Shown: positions 54,893 through 63,888 of the stretch, piece after piece
How the letters are laid out: the number at the start of each line of letters is the position of its first letter
How positions within the stretch are numbered: position 1 is the first letter of the stretch
Source: an uncultured Lachnospiraceae bacterium
GTDB taxonomy: Bacteria; Bacillota; Clostridia; Lachnospirales; Lachnospiraceae
Reading direction: 5' to 3'
Assembly (NCBI GenBank): GCA_946557105.1
Contig: CAMNSZ010000008.1
Coordinates: 1-64,000, forward strand
DNA length: 64,000 bases
Made by a program: the position numbers and the translations under genes
Notes under the pieces: generated by a model
Seen by the model: only the letters and a program-made list of their open reading frames with translations
Told to the model about the DNA's origin: nothing
Database searches by the model: none

Positions 54893-56062
54893 ATGGATGA
54901 ATTAAAATTATTATTAGACAGTATGTTAAATGACCAACTGACGCAGATTATATTAAGCAATTCCCGAAATTCAGGGCATGCTTCAAAGATAAAAATAAGA
55001 CCGGTGCTCATAAAGGGAAAACTGTATTTTCAGGAAACTCTTTATCGGGGAGCTCAGGTTTTTCATGAAAATTTTAAGGCAGAAGAAGAGAAAGTTAGAA
55101 TTATGAATTATTTGCAAGAGCTTTTTAGACAGGGAGAGCTTAAAGCACTGACTAGAGAGGCGGTTGTCTTGGTAAGCAAAAAAGGGAAGATAACAGTGAA
55201 AAGCCGGATAAAAACAGCTGCGAAGGTGGAAAGGACAGATGATTCAAAAAGTTCTGCCCTTTCACATAATCGCAGTAAACAATATATTTTAAAAGATGGG
55301 CAGCCGGTAGATTTTCTTGTGGAGCTGGGCGTACAGACGCCTGAGGGGAAAGTGACAAAGGCAAAATATGATAAATTTAGACAGATTAATCGTTTTTTGG
55401 AGTTTATAGAGGATGTGCTAGACGAGCTCCCCTTGAATCGTCTTGTTCGTATAATTGATTTCGGATGCGGAAAATCCTATTTGACCTTTGCCATGTATTA
55501 TTATTTGCACCAGATGAAAAATAGAGACATTGAAATCACAGGGTTGGATTTGAAGGCAGACGTGATTGAAAGGTGTAATCAGCTTGCGCATAAGCTGGGC
55601 TATGCTAAGCTTTGTTTTGAAAAAGGAGACATCAGTACCTATGAGGGCGCCCGCAATGTGGACATGGTGGTTTCTCTTCATGCCTGTGATACAGCCACGG
55701 ATTATGCATTAGAAAAGGCGGTAAAGTGGGGGGCAAGGGTAATTATGGCGGTTCCATGCTGTCAGCATGAAATAAACAGGCAGATAAGCAATGACATATT
55801 GCAACCGATTTTAAGGTATGGGGTGATAAAGGAGCGCTTGTCGGCATTGGTCACAGACGCACTGCGTGCCAATCTTTTGGAAGGACAAGGATATGAAACA
55901 CAGATTATCGAGTTCATTGATATGGAACATACGCCTAAGAATCTGTTAATCAGGGCTGTAAAGGGAAAAGGAATGAAGCCTAAAAACCGAAAGAACGATA
56001 TTTTGGAGGTGACAAGCTTTTTACAGGTTCAGCCAACGTTAGAAAGGCTCTTTAAGGAATAA
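54893..56062 (+). CDS. Class I SAM-dependent methyltransferase
   Basis: A 389-aa protein. The N-terminal domain (about 1-130) is unassigned. The Rossmann-fold methyltransferase domain (about 135-370) has RIIDFGCGKSYLTFAMYYYL near residue 185 (SAM motif I), ITGLDLKADVIERC near 217, and MVVSLHACDTATDYAL near 255. It resembles Methyltransf_32-type proteins, some of which act on RNA or histidine; the target is unknown here. The ATG at 54893 is chosen over TTG 54875. It is 8 nt upstream of the large membrane-anchored protein gene. Confidence 0.82.
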   Translation: MDELKLLLDSMLNDQLTQIILSNSRNSGHASKIKIRPVLIKGKLYFQETLYRGAQVFHENFKAEEEKVRIMNYLQELFRQGELKALTREAVVLVSKKGKITVKSRIKTAAKVERTDDSKSSALSHNRSKQYILKDGQPVDFLVELGVQTPEGKVTKAKYDKFRQINRFLEFIEDVLDELPLNRLVRIIDFGCGKSYLTFAMYYYLHQMKNRDIEITGLDLKADVIERCNQLAHKLGYAKLCFEKGDISTYEGARNVDMVVSLHACDTATDYALEKAVKWGARVIMAVPCCQHEINRQISNDILQPILRYGVIKERLSALVTDALRANLLEGQGYETQIIEFIDMEHTPKNLLIRAVKGKGMKPKNRKNDILEVTSFLQVQPTLERLFKE

Positions 56063-56070
56063 AAGCATAT

Positions 56071-58599
56071 ATGAAAAAAACAATTATTAAAGGAACGGCG
56101 TTTGCTGTGATATTTTTAGCCTCCCTTTTTATAATAGGAAGGCTGATGAACAAGGGGCATAATAATCTTACCATGGAAATGCAGGCGGCAAGCCTGCCTG
56201 TGATTACCATGGAAAAAGCAGGAATAGCTTATAATGAGCTGCATGGTTATGTAGAGGCTATGGACACTGCATTTCAGAGGGATACCATGACTGTTTTGGG
56301 AGAAAACAGGGATGCAGGCTTTACAGTGGAGACCTTTGGAAGAGATGTGACGGGAATCTCTGTGGAGGTCAGAAGCACCGACGGTTCCAGATTAATAGAG
56401 AATTCGCAGATTACGGATTATCAGTCGATAAGAAATCAAATAACAGGGCGTATAGCGCTCAAAGACTTAATTAACAAGGATGAAGAATATGCTCTTGTCA
56501 TTATTTTAGAGCTGGATGGGGAGGAGCAGATTCGCTATTATACCAGAGCGATTTGGAGCGATACGCTTCATGCGGCGGAGAAGCTTGCCTTTGTGAAGGA
56601 CTTTCATGAGAAATTATATGATAAGGAAGCGGCAAAGGAGCTGACAAAATATTTGGAAACCAATTCTTCTCTGGAGGATAACCGTTCTTTTCATAAAGTA
56701 AATATTCATAGCAGCTTCAGACAGATTACATGGGGAGAGCTGCCTATAAGAGAGGTTATGGAGCCGGTAATACAGCTGAAGGAGATTGCAAATCAGACGG
56801 CCTCTATAGTGGTCGATTATATGGTGGCTACGGATAGTGGACGAAAGACTGTATATTACCGAGTGAAAGAATATTATCGCATAAGATACACTACAGACAG
56901 AATTTATCTGTTGGACTATGAACGTACTATGACTCAGATGGCAGATGTGGAGCATATGTACGCCAATAACAAGATTTTGTTAGGTATAACGGACACAAAT
57001 ATTCCTATGCTGGAAAGCGAGGACGGAAATGTTGTGGTATTTGAGGTAGAGAATTGTCTGTGCAGCTATAATGTGACGACCAATAAGCTAACGGTAGTTT
57101 TTTGCTTCTATGATAAAGAAAATATGGATACGCGAACCTTATACGGTCAGCATGCCATTAAAATATTAAACGTAGATGAGGGCGGTAATATAAGGTTTGC
57201 GGTATATGGTTATATGAACAGGGGCAGGCATGAAGGAGAGGTGGGAATCCAGTTGTACTCCTATGACCATACGCTGAACACTATAGAGGAATCTGTTTAC
57301 ATTCCTTATAATAAATCCTTTGCCGTTCTTGCGCCGCAGATGGAGCAGCTTTTATACCTGAATCGAGAGCAGAAGCTTTATCTTTCATTGGAAGGTATAA
57401 TTTATGGTATTGACCTGATAGAAAAAACCTATGAGAAATTAGTTGAGATTATACAGGACGATAGTATTCAGGTGTCCGACAATCATAAGATTATGATGTG
57501 GCAGGAGGACAGTGATATGTATCACTGTACCAAGCTGAATGTACTTGATTTAAACAATGATACACAGACGGTGATTGAGGTAAATATGGACGAGGCCATA
57601 CGTCCTTTGGGATTTATGGGAGAGGATATCATTTATGGAGTTGCAAGACAAGAGGAAATTCTGGAGGAAAATACAGGCCATGTCTTTTTCCCTATGTATA
57701 AGGTGTGCATTGCCAATTCCGACGGGGAGCTGCTAAAGGAGTACAGCCAAAGTAATTATTATGTGACGGGCTGTACGGTTATTGACAATCAGATTACTTT
57801 GGAAAGACTGATAAAATCAGAAGGCGGCGGCTATAGTGACGCGCCCACGGATCATATAATGAACAATGTGCAGGCAGAGGTGGGTAAAAATACAATTGTG
57901 GCGGCAGATATTGATATTTATAAGAGATATGTGCAGATTCAAACAAGAAGCGCCATTGACAGCAAGTCAATTAAAATATTGACGCCGAAGGAAGTAGTGT
58001 TTGAAGGGGGAAGAGAGCTTTTACTGGAAAACGAGAATGAAACGATTAAATATTATGTCTATGGACCGTATGGTGTTATGGGGGTATATAGTGCGCCGGC
58101 AAGGGCGGTAAATCTGGCGTATGAGAAATCCGGAGTGGTGGTGGATTCGGAAGGAAATTGTATCTGGATTAAGGGAAACCGGGTTACAAGGAATCAGATA
58201 ATGGCTATTAAAGAACCCGAGATTTCCGATGAAGGGGGAAGCCTTGCCGTCTGTCTGGACACAATATTAAAATTTGAGGGCTTAATGAGTAATGCAGATT
58301 ATCTTTTGCGTCAGGGGCAGACCGTCATTGAAATATTAGAGGATAACCTGAATGACGTACAGGTTTTAGATTTGACAGGCTGTACGCTGGATGCGGTTCT
58401 TCATTATGTTAATCAGGACATTCCTGTTCTGGCGATGCAAAAAAACGGAGAGGCGGTGTTGATTACAGGATTTAATGAATTTAATGTAGTGATTATGGAG
58501 CCTTCTACCGGAGCCTTATATAAAAAGGGTATGAAGGATGCCACAGAATGGTTTTATGAAAACGGAAATTGTTTTATAACCTATGTTAGAAAAGATTAA
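56071..58599 (+). CDS. Large membrane-anchored extracellular protein with degenerate C39-like end
   Basis: An 842-aa protein with one N-terminal anchor helix (about 5-25). Most of it is beta-rich and unassigned; segments such as LYLNREQKLYLSLEGIIYGI and MMWQEDSDMYHCTKLNVLDL suggest a propeller. The last 90 residues (QGQTVIEILEDN, DLTGCTLDAVLHYVNQDIPV, GEAVLITGFNEFNVVIMEP) follow the shape of Peptidase_C39_2 domains, but the His expected before the VLITGF strand is absent. This would be an inactive copy. The next gene encodes an intact C39 peptidase. It follows the methyltransferase gene by 8 nt. Confidence 0.65.
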   Translation: MKKTIIKGTAFAVIFLASLFIIGRLMNKGHNNLTMEMQAASLPVITMEKAGIAYNELHGYVEAMDTAFQRDTMTVLGENRDAGFTVETFGRDVTGISVEVRSTDGSRLIENSQITDYQSIRNQITGRIALKDLINKDEEYALVIILELDGEEQIRYYTRAIWSDTLHAAEKLAFVKDFHEKLYDKEAAKELTKYLETNSSLEDNRSFHKVNIHSSFRQITWGELPIREVMEPVIQLKEIANQTASIVVDYMVATDSGRKTVYYRVKEYYRIRYTTDRIYLLDYERTMTQMADVEHMYANNKILLGITDTNIPMLESEDGNVVVFEVENCLCSYNVTTNKLTVVFCFYDKENMDTRTLYGQHAIKILNVDEGGNIRFAVYGYMNRGRHEGEVGIQLYSYDHTLNTIEESVYIPYNKSFAVLAPQMEQLLYLNREQKLYLSLEGIIYGIDLIEKTYEKLVEIIQDDSIQVSDNHKIMMWQEDSDMYHCTKLNVLDLNNDTQTVIEVNMDEAIRPLGFMGEDIIYGVARQEEILEENTGHVFFPMYKVCIANSDGELLKEYSQSNYYVTGCTVIDNQITLERLIKSEGGGYSDAPTDHIMNNVQAEVGKNTIVAADIDIYKRYVQIQTRSAIDSKSIKILTPKEVVFEGGRELLLENENETIKYYVYGPYGVMGVYSAPARAVNLAYEKSGVVVDSEGNCIWIKGNRVTRNQIMAIKEPEISDEGGSLAVCLDTILKFEGLMSNADYLLRQGQTVIEILEDNLNDVQVLDLTGCTLDAVLHYVNQDIPVLAMQKNGEAVLITGFNEFNVVIMEPSTGALYKKGMKDATEWFYENGNCFITYVRKD

Positions 58600-58743
58600 A
58601 GCAATATGTAAGAATTCTGTCAGAAATATATAAGTGATTTTTTAAGAAAATCATTTAAGATTTCCCTATAATGTAAACAGAGTGAGTTGATGATTAAAAG
58701 ACGCAAATTCACTGATGTATATAAAGAGGAGAGGGAAATCTGC

Positions 58744-59643
58744 ATGGAACAAAGTATGAGATATACAGGTCGAAGAATAAAAAGAAGGAGAAGGCGGGTT
58801 CGGGCCGTAAAAAGAACTATCATCCTGTTTGGCATGTTAGCGGCGCTTATATTAATCTTTTACGAGATGGCTAAGAGTTCGCATGTAATAGGACGTGAGT
58901 CTGATGATATGCCTGTAAAAAGTTACTGGATGGAAGCACAGGCGCCGGTGAGGCATGAGCTTGCGGAAATTTATGAGAAGTTGGACGAGCTGGCGGCAAC
59001 GGATAAAACTGCGGCCAAAATAAATGAGGAAAGGGCGCAATTTCCGGAAAAGCTTTTGGCGGCATATGTAAACAACACAGAGATGGCAGAGTTTATGCTG
59101 GGGTATACTACGGCGGATTTTGAGAGTATAGGGGAATTGTCCGACATGGAAAAGCAGGAGAGATATCCGTTGCTTTTGCAGTGGGACAAGCGTTGGGGTT
59201 ATGCGCCGTATGGGGAGAGCATTATTGCGTTGTCGGGTTGTGGGCCAGTATGCCTTTCAATGGTAGTAGTTACACTGACCGGTAATGCAGAGTGGACGCC
59301 TGCGCGAGTGGCGCAGTTCAGTGAGGAAGAAGGCTACTATGTGACGGGAGTGGGCACTGCGTGGTCATTGATGAAGGAGGGGGCACAGCAGCTGGGGGTA
59401 ACTGCAAGGGAGCTTTCGCTGTCAGAGTCTGCAATGCAGGAGGTGCTAGATGAAGGAGGGGCTATAATATGTACCTTGCGACCGGGAGACTTTACTACGG
59501 AAGGACACTTTATTGTTATTCGCGGATATGATGAGACCGGTTTTTTGGTAAATGACCCAAACTGCATTGCCCGAAGCAGTATGACATGGAGTTTTGATAA
59601 GCTATATGGGCAGATTAAGAATCTGTGGGCATATACTATCTGA
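58744..59643 (+). CDS. Membrane-anchored C39-family cysteine peptidase
   Basis: A 299-aa protein. A very basic N-terminus (RRIKRRRRRVRAVKR) precedes one helix (about 28-46), a helical linker and a Peptidase_C39_2 domain (about 140-299). The catalytic Cys is in LSGCGPVCLSM, His in TEGHFIVIRGYD and the Asp/Asn region in FLVNDPN. It is predicted to cut peptides outside the cell. ATG 58744 follows GAGGAGAGGG at ideal distance, while the frame from TTG 58687 has no such site. A TATAAT near 58669 may drive it. Confidence 0.85.
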   Translation: MEQSMRYTGRRIKRRRRRVRAVKRTIILFGMLAALILIFYEMAKSSHVIGRESDDMPVKSYWMEAQAPVRHELAEIYEKLDELAATDKTAAKINEERAQFPEKLLAAYVNNTEMAEFMLGYTTADFESIGELSDMEKQERYPLLLQWDKRWGYAPYGESIIALSGCGPVCLSMVVVTLTGNAEWTPARVAQFSEEEGYYVTGVGTAWSLMKEGAQQLGVTARELSLSESAMQEVLDEGGAIICTLRPGDFTTEGHFIVIRGYDETGFLVNDPNCIARSSMTWSFDKLYGQIKNLWAYTI

Positions 59644-59784
59644 TAAATCAAGAGGGGCTCTTTGGGAGCGCCGGAACTATCCCAATTGTAAAGAATCGAG
59701 TATAATGCCAAATAACGTGCAAGGCGCAGTTGATTTTAAAGCAAATTTGATGCTTTCATGGATTGAGCCATAAATAGTCTTATG

Positions 59785-60354
59785 CTATAGTTTTCCTATA
59801 ATGCCGGCCTTCAGCAGCCGCGTGTGAATCTGATAACCCAATAGCATGGCAAGTATAATTTTTATTAAGTCTCCCGGTATGTAAGGGAGGACGCCCATGG
59901 AAAGAGCCGCCGGGAAATCCAAGGATAGCTGATATGCCAGCCAAAAGGTACCGAACAGGTAGCACACGGCGGTGCCGATAAGCATGCCGAAAAAGGATAC
60001 CAGTTTGTTGGAAAGGCCGCGCCTGCATGAAAATTTATCAATAAAAAGACCGCAGATTAGCGCCATAAAAATATAACCTATTATATAGCCGCCCGTAGGA
60101 CCGAATAGCTTACCTGCGCCTCCGCTAAAGCCGGAAAAGACAGGGAGCCCTACCAGCCCCAGAAGAATATAGATTATGACGCTTGCGGTTCCGAGCTTCA
60201 TACCCAGAACGGAGATTGCAAAATAGATTGCCAATGTGCAGAGAGAGATTGGTACAGGGGTCAGCGGAAGATACAAGGACCAGGGTCCCAGAAGGCAGAT
60301 AACGGCTGCCATAAGCCCTATGAGCGCCATTTGTTTTGTAGCTATTTTTTGCAT
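59785..60354 (-). CDS. bioY: Biotin transporter substrate-binding subunit BioY
   Basis: A 189-aa S-component of an ECF transporter, with about six helices. LGPWSLYLPLTPVPISLCTL, GKLFGPTGGYIIGYI near residue 85 and PYIPGDLIKIILAMLLG near 157 are BioY hallmarks. No EcfA/T genes are adjacent, so it probably uses a shared energising module. It is controlled by a promoter bracketed by BirA-like operators at 60431-60519. AGGA precedes the ATG. Confidence 0.95.
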   Translation of the reverse strand: MQKIATKQMALIGLMAAVICLLGPWSLYLPLTPVPISLCTLAIYFAISVLGMKLGTASVIIYILLGLVGLPVFSGFSGGAGKLFGPTGGYIIGYIFMALICGLFIDKFSCRRGLSNKLVSFFGMLIGTAVCYLFGTFWLAYQLSLDFPAALSMGVLPYIPGDLIKIILAMLLGYQIHTRLLKAGIIGKL

Positions 60355-60430
60355 AAGAATCCTCCATAATGCCGACAGCCTGTATATACGGACGTCAGCA
60401 CAAATTGTGTGTTATAGGTTCCATGATAAA

Positions 60431-60461
60431 ATGTTAACCTATATTAAAAAACTATTGACAA
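60431..60461 (-). promoter_or_regulatory. Candidate BirA operator, promoter-downstream
   Basis: On the minus strand, TTGTCAATA-N13-GGTTAACAT. The right half matches the BirA half-site well; the left half is weak. It lies over the expected transcription start of bioY. Confidence 0.55.
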
Positions 60462-60466
60462 ATAGG

Positions 60467-60495
60467 AGTATACAGTATTAAAAGAGAAATGTCAA
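60467..60495 (-). promoter_or_regulatory. Promoter of bioY
   Basis: On the minus strand, consensus TTGACA (60490-60495) and TATACT (60467-60472) are 17 bases apart, with an AT-rich leader of about 105 nt. Confidence 0.85.
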
Positions 60496-60519
60496 CACAT
60501 ATAAATAAAAGGTTTACAA
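60489..60519 (-). promoter_or_regulatory. Candidate BirA operator, over the -35 box
   Basis: On the minus strand, TTGTAAACC-N13-TGTTGACAT. The left half is a perfect consensus half-site; the right half overlaps the TTGACA of the promoter. Confidence 0.55.
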
Positions 60520-60534
60520 TAGGCAAAAATAAAA

Positions 60535-60601
60535 CTCCGCCATTTTGCTGTATTTCTTATACCGAAAAAGCTTTTATAAGAAATATAGTAAAATGGCGGA
60601 G
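60535..60601 (-). terminator. Terminator of prs with a 27-bp stem
   Basis: Arms 60535-60561 and 60575-60601 are complementary over 27 positions with two G-U pairs and no mismatch; the loop is 13 bases. On the minus strand the stem ends GGCGGAG followed by TTTTATTTTT. It is far longer than the other terminators here. Confidence 0.8.
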
Positions 60602-60621
60602 AACCCTTGCCGGTCCGTGAA

Positions 60622-61806
60622 TTATAAAGTGCCGGCTTTATATTTTGCTACAATTTGTTGAATTCTTTCGTTAGGATTCAATAGATCACTAATGGAGGAA
60701 TCATGATTTAATGTGTCAATGATATAGGCGATATATTTGCTCATATCACAATTAACATACCATTCCCGTCTCAGCAGGTCGGGTGTCTGATAAATTAAGT
60801 TGGTAGTCAGCACCCTGTCAATCATGCCGTTTTCATAAGCCTTGTCAAACTTGTCCAAACCACCGGTAAACAGACCAAAGGTTGAAAAGACGAAAATTTT
60901 ATTTGCCTTGCGCTCCTTTAGGGCGGCGGCTACCTCTAAAACACTTTCACCCGAAGAAATCATATCATCAATAATAATCATGTCCTTTCCCTGTACGCTG
61001 GTTCCAAGAAATTCATGCGCTACAATAGGATTGCGACCGTCCACGACCTTGGTATAGTCGCGTCTCTTGTAAAACATGCCCATATCAAGACCTAATACAT
61101 TGGCAATATAAATAGCACGTTTCATACCGCCCTCATCGGGACTGATTACCATCATATGGTCTGAGTCAAATTGCAAATTCTGCTCTGAACGGAGAAGCCC
61201 TTTGATAAATTGGTAAGCGGGCTGAACGGTCTCAAAGCCGTTTAAGGGGATGGCATTCTGTACTCTGGGGTCGTGCGCATCAAAGGTTATAATGTTATCA
61301 ACTCCCATATGAACCAATTCCTGTAGGGCAAGAGCGCAATCCAAAGATTCTCTGGAGGTTCTCTTATGCTGACGGCTCTCATAGAGGTAAGGCATGATGA
61401 CGGTAATTCTTCTGGCTTTGCCCCCCACTGCAGCAATAATACGCTTTAAATCCTGATAATGGTCGTCGGGAGACATGCGATTCTCATGGCCGCATAGTGA
61501 ATAAGTCATAGAATAGTTACATACGTCCACCAATAAATAAAGGTCTGTACCCCGGACGGATTCTAAAATCATACCCTTGGCTTCACCGGAGCCGAAGCGC
61601 GGCACCTTAGCTTCTAAGAGGTAAGAATTTCGCTGATAACCTGCAAAGGCAAGAGAATCCTTGTGTTCGCTTTCCCGCTCGGCTCGCCATCTGACAAGGT
61701 ATTTATCTACTTTTTCTCCTAAGGGTCTGCAGCCCTCCAATGAAATAATTCCTAAAGAGCCCACGGGTATGGTTTCTAAGTTTCGCTTTTCTTCGCGATT
61801 GCCCAT
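60622..61806 (-). CDS. prs: Ribose-phosphate pyrophosphokinase, long divergent form
   Basis: A 394-aa PRPP synthetase-like protein, about 75 residues longer than the common 315-aa enzyme. The double phosphoribosyltransferase fold is visible: MPYLYESRQHKRTSRESLD near residue 140, FDAHDPRVQNA near 175, VISPDEGGMKRAIYIA near 222 and the PRPP loop MIIIDDMISSGESV near 278. The extra length lies in the N-terminal 80 residues and a C-terminal segment (DLLRREWYVNCDMSKYIAYI). Key acidic loop residues are kept, so activity is likely. GGAGG precedes the ATG. It is preceded by the loader gene and ends at an unusually long terminator. Confidence 0.88.
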   Translation of the reverse strand: MGNREEKRNLETIPVGSLGIISLEGCRPLGEKVDKYLVRWRAERESEHKDSLAFAGYQRNSYLLEAKVPRFGSGEAKGMILESVRGTDLYLLVDVCNYSMTYSLCGHENRMSPDDHYQDLKRIIAAVGGKARRITVIMPYLYESRQHKRTSRESLDCALALQELVHMGVDNIITFDAHDPRVQNAIPLNGFETVQPAYQFIKGLLRSEQNLQFDSDHMMVISPDEGGMKRAIYIANVLGLDMGMFYKRRDYTKVVDGRNPIVAHEFLGTSVQGKDMIIIDDMISSGESVLEVAAALKERKANKIFVFSTFGLFTGGLDKFDKAYENGMIDRVLTTNLIYQTPDLLRREWYVNCDMSKYIAYIIDTLNHDSSISDLLNPNERIQQIVAKYKAGTL

Positions 61807-61824
61807 GAAAAATATCCTCCGTTT

Positions 61825-62817
61825 CTATATGTTCAATGAATTTGCAGTACGCTTTTTATGCATGCGTATATCGGGGCCGGTTAGCTTACACAGTGTGTAA
61901 TTGCTGGTAATCCGAGAAAAAATTCTGTCGGAATAACGGTCGCGCAGTTCCTCCAGACTCAAATTGGTGGAAATAATACATGCTCTTCTGCGAAGGTGCC
62001 GTTCATTCAGACATGCAAATAACTGAGAGGTCACAAAGGAATTCGTTACCTCGGTACCCAAATCATCAATAATTATCAAATCACAATTGTAAAGGTCTTT
62101 ATAAAAATTGTAAAGGGTTTCTTTTGATTTTGTGTCAAAGGAATATCGGGCAAGAGCTTCAAACAGCCCCGAGGAGCTGAAATAGATAACGGAATGACCT
62201 TGCTTTAAAAGCTCTTGCGCAATACATCCCGATAAAAAGCTTTTACCCGTGCCTACCGTACCGTAAAAGAAGAGATTGTTGTAATCGTTTCCAAAATTTT
62301 CCGCAAATTTCTGAGATATCCTGACGGCATTTTGAAAACGTGTCAAATCTTCACCATGATAGTATTCATAAGAAAGAGTAGAAAAGTTCTCCTTGGAAAC
62401 CATTTCCTGCAGGTTGGATTGTTCATAGAGCAGGGCAAGCTCCTGTCTGCGAAAGCAGCGGCATTTTTCCCTATGACCGTCAGGAGACAATACGTAACCG
62501 GTATCCTCACATTCCGGACATGTGTAGATAGGCTCCAGATAATCTTCCGGTAAACCTGCTTCCCGAAGAAGGTCCTTTTTGTGTATGCTTATCTTCGCAA
62601 GGGAAGAGCGGAGCTGGGCGATGGCAGCGTCATTGCCTTCCAATAAGGAGCGCGCCTGCGCAAGGGCAACGCTGCTCACTGAAGCCTCCAGTTCCTGATA
62701 GGAGGGAATCCGGTCGTATACATATTCTCTTCGCTCCTCCAAAAGCTTGCGATTTAAGTCTCTGGTTCTTTCGTAGCCTCTGATAATGGATTCGTACTGC
62801 AGGTTATTTAATGCCAC
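61825..62817 (-). CDS. DnaC/DnaI-like replicative helicase loader
   Basis: A 330-aa AAA+ ATPase. An N-terminal helical region (1-95) is followed by a Cys cluster (CPECEDTG and KCRCF, about 103-125) likely to bind zinc, as in DnaI. The ATPase has Walker A GTVGTGKSF near residue 190, Walker B LIIIDDLGTE near 250 and sensor STNLS near 285. It loads DnaB at origins or forks. It lies 18 nt downstream of the DnaD-domain gene and is probably co-transcribed with it. IstB-like transposition helpers look similar, but no transposase is present. Confidence 0.9.
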   Translation of the reverse strand: MALNNLQYESIIRGYERTRDLNRKLLEERREYVYDRIPSYQELEASVSSVALAQARSLLEGNDAAIAQLRSSLAKISIHKKDLLREAGLPEDYLEPIYTCPECEDTGYVLSPDGHREKCRCFRRQELALLYEQSNLQEMVSKENFSTLSYEYYHGEDLTRFQNAVRISQKFAENFGNDYNNLFFYGTVGTGKSFLSGCIAQELLKQGHSVIYFSSSGLFEALARYSFDTKSKETLYNFYKDLYNCDLIIIDDLGTEVTNSFVTSQLFACLNERHLRRRACIISTNLSLEELRDRYSDRIFSRITSNYTLCKLTGPDIRMHKKRTANSLNI

Positions 62818-62835
62818 GTTATTTTCCTTCCTTGG

Positions 62836-63888
62836 TTAATTGCTTAAGAGCTCTTTTTCTAGGGCGTCAAAATCATAGCTGTTCTGCGTAAATTGATTAA
62901 ATTTATTGGCGGGAACAGGCTTTGAGGCTGCCTTGCGTTTTTGCTGGTACAAATCGTCTATTTTACGTATGTCCGCCTTGTGGTGGACGTTTTCGCGCTT
63001 CCAGCTGCTTAAGATGCCCTCGGCGTATTCAAACCGGTGCTTGTCGGTAGCAAGCACCGTTCGTTCGCATGCTTCAAAAATAATGTCCGTGGTAAATCCG
63101 TATTCTCTGGTCCAGCGGGTAATATATTCCAATTCCTTGGCGGTAGGGCTTCCGCTCTTGCCTAATTCGTTCATAATGGCATAGATGCTTTTATCGTATC
63201 TGGTTGAAAATTTCTCTGCCTGCTTGGAGGTAGTAACACCCTCTTCCGCCCAATTTATGGCAACCTTTTCTATGTATTTGAAGTCCTTTTTGCCGCGGTC
63301 CACACAGTATTGTATCAGATAATCTATCAAGTCCTCGGAGAAATGCAATACATCCGTGAAAAAAAGAACGGACTTTATCTCAGAGGGGGTCAGGGGCCGC
63401 CCTATATATGACTCCGCGATAAAAATAAGCTGGGAGGTTGTCTCCCGGTTTTTAAATTCACGAAGCTGATCGGGAGAGTAAACGGGCTTTGCAAAGGATG
63501 AAGCGGGGGCCTGTCCGGTCAGAGGCAGTACCACCGGTGTGGCAGGAGCCGCGGACAGAGCGATATCGTAGGAAGGGGAAGAACTGGCAGGGGCGTCTAA
63601 GTCGCACAGGTGGATTCCTACCAAATTCTTATTTCCGTCATAATCCAAATTAAGGAGCTTGTTCTTCTCCCAATATTTTAAGGCACGGATAACATCCTTT
63701 TCCGTATGATTAAATTTGTCCGCAATATCGGACACACTGGTAGCCTGATTGGCGTTCAGCATACGAATCAGGTATAAGTAAATCTTCAACTGAGCATCGT
63801 TGGCGTCCTTCATATATTCATCAATAAAACGATTAGACACAACGGTGGAATCCACATAATTATCCTTATAAATTGTCAAACGTGCCAT
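62836..63888 (-). CDS. DnaD-domain replication protein
   Basis: A 350-aa protein with an N-terminal winged-helix region (about 20-90, DANDAQLKIYLYLIRML, SVSDIADKFNHTEKDVIRAL), a Pro/Ala/Ser-rich linker (about 105-140) and two DnaD domains (about 145-225 and 235-310). FIAESYIGRPLTPSEIKSVL and YITRWTREYGFTTDIIFEACE are typical. It acts with the loader and DnaB in initiation or restart. The upstream region 63889-64000 is AT-rich, presumably its promoter. Confidence 0.9.
   Translation of the reverse strand: MARLTIYKDNYVDSTVVSNRFIDEYMKDANDAQLKIYLYLIRMLNANQATSVSDIADKFNHTEKDVIRALKYWEKNKLLNLDYDGNKNLVGIHLCDLDAPASSSPSYDIALSAAPATPVVLPLTGQAPASSFAKPVYSPDQLREFKNRETTSQLIFIAESYIGRPLTPSEIKSVLFFTDVLHFSEDLIDYLIQYCVDRGKKDFKYIEKVAINWAEEGVTTSKQAEKFSTRYDKSIYAIMNELGKSGSPTAKELEYITRWTREYGFTTDIIFEACERTVLATDKHRFEYAEGILSSWKRENVHHKADIRKIDDLYQQKRKAASKPVPANKFNQFTQNSYDFDALEKELLSN

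Noticed and set aside
60453-60495. TTGACA at 60455-60460 as a plus-strand promoter
   Set aside because: No -10 box at the right distance on that strand; the sequence is better explained as part of an operator half-site for bioY.
61825-62817. Reading the DnaC-like gene as an IstB transposition helper
   Set aside because: No transposase or inverted repeats are near, and the adjacent DnaD-domain gene and Cys cluster fit a replication loader.
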